64,000 nt of DNA from Moesziomyces globuligerus (taxonomy: Eukaryota > Basidiomycota > Ustilaginomycetes > Ustilaginales > Ustilaginaceae). The notes beneath the pieces are model-generated. The model did not search any database. It saw only the letters and a list, made by a program, of their open reading frames with translations, and was not told where the DNA came from. Positions 59,195 through 64,000 of this stretch are shown one piece after another. The DNA lies in assembly GCA_030849465.1 (NCBI GenBank), contig JARVLF010000015.1, positions 1,984,001 to 2,048,000 on the forward strand. The letters are read 5' to 3'. The stretch's first letter is position 1, and every line of letters begins with the position of its first letter. The translations under genes were made by a program, and so were the position numbers.

Positions 59195-62100
59195 CTAATT
59201 GAGCTTGAGCACCTTGCGCTTGGGCGACTTGCGCGGGGTAGTCTTGGTCGGACTCGTGCTGTGCGCCCGCGTGCCTCCCTGTGACCGACGACCTCGGCGT
59301 GGTTGCTTGGCTTCCACGGCTTGGTCCGTCTTTTCGGACGTTTCGGCTTCCCCTGCCGAGGTCTTGCCCGCGCCTGCCGCTTGTTTGCGTTTGCGTGCAG
59401 GCGTCGAGGGCGTCTCGACGTTGTCTTCGTCCTGAGCCTGCGACGAAGAGTCGTCTGCCTTAGTCTCGCCCTTGCCCGATTCGACCTTGTCCCCTGGATC
59501 AGAACGCCTACCTGCCTTCCCGCTGTCATTGACGGCTCCCTCGACCTTGACCGATTCCTGATCGACAGTGTCTAGCGCTGGCGTTCCTTCTCTTCCCTGG
59601 CGGACTCGATCACTTCTGCGTGGACGTGGTGCAGCAATGGAATCCGCGGCGTCCAACTCGAGCTTGGACTGCTTCGAGTCTCTGCCAGCTCCTTCGACGT
59701 CACCAGCAGAGGGCGGATCAGTTGATGCAGACCGCTGGCGTCTGCGGTGATTTGCGGCTCTCGGTTTCGGTGCCCGGGCCTGCTTGCTCTCGTCAACTCT
59801 CGTGGGGACGTCCGTGGCAGAGATTTCCTTTGTGTCCGCTGTTGCGTTTTTCCTAGGCCTTCCGCGCTTCCTTTTCGGTTCAGGAGCGGGAGTGACAGGC
59901 TCAGCGTCCGAGTCGGCCTTGATCACTTTACCGTACTCGCCGGTGGACTTCTCGCCCTCAAGCAGAGGATGGTTGTCCAAGTCGGCTGCGTCACCCGCTT
60001 CCTCGTCCACTTGCTCTTCAAGGGATGCAATGGACACATCACCTGGATCGACGGCCGTCAAGTGCCTTCCTCGTGCCAGATGCTTCCTCTCCTCATCAGG
60101 CAAGTAGTCGGCTTCGGCATTCGATGGATCGGAGCGTCGAGGCGAGCGACGCTGGGGCGATGCTGAGGCGGCGTTGCGCGTTGCCTCGAGTCCCTCGTGG
60201 TGCTTGTTGGGTCGGGACGGAGTCTCAGGATCCCGAGCGACGGGTTCTTCCGCCGCCGAAGGCGCTTCGACATCGAGCTTGCCCAACAGGAAGGAACGTT
60301 GCATGTCATCGGTGGACCTTTGCAGATCCATGTCGGTGTCGTAGCCAGCAGCAAGCAGCTCGGCCGCAGCGGAATTGGGCTCCGCAAAGATGCCCTCGCG
60401 GAGGATCTGAAGACCAACGATGCGGCTCAGCATGTGATGGATCTCCGACGGGAGAAGGTCTGGATCGACATCGACCCAATCGTCTGAGCTCTGCTCGGAA
60501 GCCTCGCCGAGATCATGGGCGTGTTCATCCCGGGCGTCCTCGTGGTTGATGGAGCAGCCAGGAACCAGGAAGACCGGAGCGCCGGATACGTCCGACAATT
60601 GCAGACGGCGATAGAGGCAGTGTGACCGAGTCGTAATGGTGAACTTGGGGGGTTCGGCCTGCCTGACTGGTTCGGCTGCTTGGTCACGCTCTTTCGGCTG
60701 GTTCCTGAGCTCTTCATCGCCAGCACCTACGGTTGCCGCCTCGGTATCCCCTTCGCTGCGCTGCGCTTCGTCGGCCGGAGTCTCCCGAATCGGCAGTAAT
60801 GACGGAAGCGCCCGCAGCGGAGCGGTGAGATTGCTGGCCAGGTTCGACGCAACCTCCGTCATTTGACTGAGCAGGTTGCGCTTTGCGGCTCCGTGTAAAT
60901 GTCGATGACCATGACGGTTGGCAGAAGGAGTGAAGCTGGACGTGGACCGGCGGTCGGACGAGGCGGGCGACGGGGGCACACGAGAGGTCGATAGACTCTG
61001 CGGGACGAAAAGCGAGAGTGAGTCGCTCGGCCTGTGCACCTCTCCAGATTCTGGCACGGCTGGCAGCTCGTTCGACACATTGCCGGCGTCGAGGTCGAGC
61101 TTTGCCTTCTTGGGCGGAGCCGGTTCGACCGGCCCGGATTTGTCGCCATCCTGTTCGGCTTGAGGAAGCTCTTCAGGGTCTTCTTGCTCCTCTCCAGCAT
61201 CAGACTCTCCGTCGAGTTTGCGCTTTGCAGGCACGGCAATCGACGCAGCCAGCTCGCCATCAGCTGGCTTTTCCGACTCCGATTCGTCTTCCTTGTCCTG
61301 TTCCGAGGGCTTGGGATTAAGAGGCGCAGCCTGACGCTCGACGGAAGTGTCGCGATCCGCGAGATCTCCGCTGAGGATGCCCTCATCGTCCGTTCCTGTG
61401 CTGATGGCTGGCCGATGAAGAAAGGCTCGAGCGGATACGTCCTCACCAGCAATGCCCTCGTCAGGAACGATCACATCGAGCCCCGTCGCATCGCCATGGA
61501 CAGCAGCAGGTTCAAGCGCTGCTTCGTCGTCGGACAGTTGAGAGAGTAGGGACGGGAGAGCGGAAGTATTGGCAGCTTCAATGAGGACCGGCTCTTCCAT
61601 CCCTTCGTCTTCGCTGTTGTCTTCGATGTCTGCCTCCAACACGTCCGTGCTTTCGATCCGCGTGAGGACCGGTTTAGCCGGCTGCAAATTGTCGGTGGTC
61701 GCGACTTCGGCAGACGAGTTAAGCGGCGCCGCACTTGAGCTCCCAATGCTCGCAGATTCTGAGCCCAACAGAATGTCTCCGCGAGGCTGGATCGGCGGAG
61801 GCGAATCTCCTTCCTCGGTCTCAGCCAGGACAACGGACGTTGCGCTCGCCGGTACAGGAGGCAGGAGGGCATCGCCTTCATCATCAATGTGCGCAACTTC
61901 GATGGACTCGACCTTGACTTTGTCATCGTCTTGACCCTCGATCGGTGCGGAAACGTCGACTTGGTTGGCCGGTGTGTCCTTGGTTGCCAAGCTTGTATCG
62001 GCATCCGCCGCCTTTGTCTCATCGGCTGCCGGCGCTGAGGGGTCTCGTGACTCTTCCTCCTGTCCGACTAGGGGCCTAGCGTCGTCTTGAACGATTTCGC

Positions 62101-64000
62101 GTGCGAGCTCATCACTGTCGCCGGTCGAAGCACCCTGAGGTGTGATGGCACCGGCTCTGTCCTCCTTGGCTCGCGCGGCGATGGTCGAGGCTTGCTCGGC
62201 CGACTCTACATCGCGAGCGATGTCCAGGCCTTCTTGCTTTGTAGCATGCGGGTCCTGGTCGTCTTGCTGTGAGCCGGAGCTTGCGAAGAGGTCCGGATCG
62301 ATTTGCTCGCCAGCTTGGAACGCAGGAGCAGTCGACCGACCGAACGCATCGTCGGCCTGTAAACTATTCGTCTCGATGCTGGCCTGAAGCTGCGAAGCGG
62401 TCACGAAGCCAGGGAGAGGCTGCGATCCTTGCAACGCTCGGAAAGCCGAGCCGACCAACGAAGAAGCGGGCAACTGTGAGGACGAAGTGTCTTCATGGGA
62501 AGACTGGCGTGTATCAAGATCTGACCAGCGCAGATCTTCGTCGAACTCTTCCGGCTCGACTTCGCTCTCCGGCATCTCGTAATTGTCTGGTTCAGCGAGA
62601 TAGGTGGCGAACAACGGAGCATCGTCGACGGCAGAGGCGTCTTGATCGTGAGGAGTAGCTCCGGCCGTCTGTACATCGAGCTCCATCGGTTCTGCTGGTA
62701 AGGAGACTTGATCCCCGTAGCTTCCCTGTACCTGCATTGCTGGTGGACTTTGTGCCTGTCGATCACCATCCGAACGCGTCTCAACGGACTGAGAAGGGTG
62801 AAAAGAATAGCCTTCAGCATCACTGTCGGCGTCATGAGCCTGTCCTTGTGAGCCAAAGTCGCTGCGTTGATCAACGTCGGAAGGCTGCGATCGAGCGTCG
62901 TCCTTGAGTTGATCTGCTGAGCTAAGCTTGTGGTTTTCCACATCGGCCGCGACTTTGCTGTCTGCTTCGTCGGAGTCAGTGTCAGTGTCGGCGTGGTCGC
63001 TCGACTCGCTGCCTTCGTCGGAGTCAGAGAGCACGATCGGTTCGTCGGCATCACCAGCTGGCCCATCGAAGGCCGAGTCATGTGGGCTTGCTGCATCATC
63101 TTGATCTTGTGCGGTAAAGTGTTGTCTGTTGCCGTATGCTGTGTCCTCATCCTCATCCTCGTCGGAGCTTGCATCCGCTTCGGAGTCTTCATCCTCCGAG
63201 TCGTCCGACCTGTCAGAGTCGTCCGACCTGGCAGAGTCGCCATCTGCAGTCTCGGCCCTCTGCTGGTTCTGAGCTGGGACGATGGTGAAGGTCCCGTTGA
63301 CGATCGCGATCTGGTCCATGGGATGCAGCGCGGAAGACGGCTGGATTGCTCGCTGGGATTGGATGGAATGGGCTGAGGCACTCTCGTCCGAGTCGTCCGC
63401 GCTAGCGTCTGAGCCGGATTCGGAAGAAGAGTCGGAAGAATCAGAGTCGGACGACGAATCTGAGGGGCTTTCTTCGGAGTCGTCCGCGTCGGGACCATTG
63501 GAGCTGGCCGCGGCTGCGTTGCCTCCGAGAACTTCGATGACCGGTCTTTTGGGAGCGGCGGGGACGGAGCTGGAAGGGCCAGCTTGATGCTGAGCTTCGA
63601 GAGATGCGATTCGGGCGCGCTGCTGGAGGATGGACTCGATGTCGAGGGCACCATCGGCGCCGCGGTTGGCTTCAAAGAGCGAGGAGGGGCCAAGATCAAG
63701 ATCTGCAGAGGAGAGTGGCTGCGCGCTGGAAAGAATGTCTGCGAAGTCGGCTTGGTCGTCTTGAGGATCCTCGGATTGCAGCCCACCACCACGCATGAGC
63801 TCCCGAAGTGATTCGGCGGCCAGGCGGCTTCGTTCGACGGCAGGGTCCGGAGGCTTTGAATCAGCCGAGCCTGCAGCGTCTGTCAGATCTTGCTCGGAGC
63901 CGTCGTCGTGGCTGCCGGCCATACGTTCCAGAACGGCTTTGCGGGAGCGCTCCAGGTCAACTCGGCGACGTTCGAAGTCGTTTTGAGCGGATTGGGCCCA
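59195..64000 (-). CDS. Acidic AT-hook nuclear protein, N-terminus beyond the window
   Basis: At least 1601 residues; the frame is open from the right edge, and the in-frame ATG at 63922 is preceded by coding-like W-A-Q-S-A-Q-N-D-F-E-R-R-R-V-D-L-E-R, so the start is probably outside. The protein is Asp/Glu/Ser-rich for about 1000 residues. Near 60550-60640 lies a compact conserved-looking block, S-H-C-L-Y-R-R-L ... F-L-V-P-G-C-S-I-N, followed by D-D-W-V-D-V-D-P-D-L-L-P. An AT-hook (K-R-K-R-G-R-P-R-K) lies near 59860, and the tail is rich in R-R/K-R pairs with Ser-Pro-Thr-Lys repeats. This suggests a chromatin or nuclear-periphery protein; I do not recognise the family with confidence. Confidence 0.7.
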   Translation of the reverse strand, partial: WAQSAQNDFERRRVDLERSRKAVLERMAGSHDDGSEQDLTDAAGSADSKPPDPAVERSRLAAESLRELMRGGGLQSEDPQDDQADFADILSSAQPLSSADLDLGPSSLFEANRGADGALDIESILQQRARIASLEAQHQAGPSSSVPAAPKRPVIEVLGGNAAAASSNGPDADDSEESPSDSSSDSDSSDSSSESGSDASADDSDESASAHSIQSQRAIQPSSALHPMDQIAIVNGTFTIVPAQNQQRAETADGDSARSDDSDRSDDSEDEDSEADASSDEDEDEDTAYGNRQHFTAQDQDDAASPHDSAFDGPAGDADEPIVLSDSDEGSESSDHADTDTDSDEADSKVAADVENHKLSSADQLKDDARSQPSDVDQRSDFGSQGQAHDADSDAEGYSFHPSQSVETRSDGDRQAQSPPAMQVQGSYGDQVSLPAEPMELDVQTAGATPHDQDASAVDDAPLFATYLAEPDNYEMPESEVEPEEFDEDLRWSDLDTRQSSHEDTSSSQLPASSLVGSAFRALQGSQPLPGFVTASQLQASIETNSLQADDAFGRSTAPAFQAGEQIDPDLFASSGSQQDDQDPHATKQEGLDIARDVESAEQASTIAARAKEDRAGAITPQGASTGDSDELAREIVQDDARPLVGQEEESRDPSAPAADETKAADADTSLATKDTPANQVDVSAPIEGQDDDKVKVESIEVAHIDDEGDALLPPVPASATSVVLAETEEGDSPPPIQPRGDILLGSESASIGSSSAAPLNSSAEVATTDNLQPAKPVLTRIESTDVLEADIEDNSEDEGMEEPVLIEAANTSALPSLLSQLSDDEAALEPAAVHGDATGLDVIVPDEGIAGEDVSARAFLHRPAISTGTDDEGILSGDLADRDTSVERQAAPLNPKPSEQDKEDESESEKPADGELAASIAVPAKRKLDGESDAGEEQEDPEELPQAEQDGDKSGPVEPAPPKKAKLDLDAGNVSNELPAVPESGEVHRPSDSLSLFVPQSLSTSRVPPSPASSDRRSTSSFTPSANRHGHRHLHGAAKRNLLSQMTEVASNLASNLTAPLRALPSLLPIRETPADEAQRSEGDTEAATVGAGDEELRNQPKERDQAAEPVRQAEPPKFTITTRSHCLYRRLQLSDVSGAPVFLVPGCSINHEDARDEHAHDLGEASEQSSDDWVDVDPDLLPSEIHHMLSRIVGLQILREGIFAEPNSAAAELLAAGYDTDMDLQRSTDDMQRSFLLGKLDVEAPSAAEEPVARDPETPSRPNKHHEGLEATRNAASASPQRRSPRRSDPSNAEADYLPDEERKHLARGRHLTAVDPGDVSIASLEEQVDEEAGDAADLDNHPLLEGEKSTGEYGKVIKADSDAEPVTPAPEPKRKRGRPRKNATADTKEISATDVPTRVDESKQARAPKPRAANHRRRQRSASTDPPSAGDVEGAGRDSKQSKLELDAADSIAAPRPRRSDRVRQGREGTPALDTVDQESVKVEGAVNDSGKAGRRSDPGDKVESGKGETKADDSSSQAQDEDNVETPSTPARKRKQAAGAGKTSAGEAETSEKTDQAVEAKQPRRGRRSQGGTRAHSTSPTKTTPRKSPKRKVLKLN

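Overview
The window is nuclear DNA of a GC-rich basidiomycete fungus, most likely a smut (Ustilaginomycotina). The reasons are dense, mostly intron-poor genes on both strands, short GTAAGT...AG introns where they occur, long low-complexity acidic or Ser/Thr/Gln-rich tails, and a purely eukaryotic gene set. The species is inferred, not proven. I saw no phage, insertion sequence, CRISPR array, rRNA or convincing tRNA.

Layout. 0-6 kb: the 3' part of a tafazzin gene, a mitochondrial cytochrome-b5-reductase-like protein (Cyc2 type), a membrane-anchored EEP-fold hydrolase, and the H/ACA pseudouridine synthase CBF5. 6.6-11 kb: ribosomal protein eL22 (one long intron) and a DCAF11/LEC14B WD40 protein. 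11-16.5 kb: a secreted M28 aminopeptidase, then the divergent pair LTV1 (40S biogenesis) and CSL4 (exosome). 16.7-22.3 kb: a HAL4/SAT4-type kinase and a Kre9/Knh1-like GPI protein. 24-33 kb: NOP7/pescadillo and a 1683-residue PXB/DUF3818 protein. 33-38 kb: a four-exon mitochondrial acyl-CoA dehydrogenase and a secreted GH20 hexosaminidase. 38-44 kb: a 1925-residue MFS-type transporter with a very long N-terminal tail. 46-54 kb: SAD1/USP39, ornithine decarboxylase antizyme, ES2/DGCR14 and an MDR oxidoreductase. 54.9-64 kb: a small polytopic membrane protein, a Con7-like C2H2 factor assembled here from four exons, and an acidic AT-hook protein that runs off the right edge.

The most notable hidden element is the antizyme at 48.4-50.0 kb (minus strand). 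It is split into a 65-codon ORF1 ending TGG-TCC-TGA and a +1-frame ORF2 that is open back through the same site. This is the arrangement of polyamine-controlled programmed +1 frameshifting, and an ORF-only annotation would report two unrelated hypothetical proteins.

Themes. Ribosome and RNA biogenesis is over-represented and partly arranged head to head: CBF5|RPL22 and LTV1|CSL4, plus NOP7 (and the spliceosomal SAD1 and ES2). Their promoter regions contain CACGTG or A/T palindromic elements. Mitochondrial lipid or redox functions (tafazzin, Cyc2-like, acyl-CoA dehydrogenase) and wall or secreted enzymes (aminopeptidase, GH20, Kre9-like) make up much of the rest. Start codons were chosen at true ATGs; several of the longest open frames begin at GTG and were trimmed.
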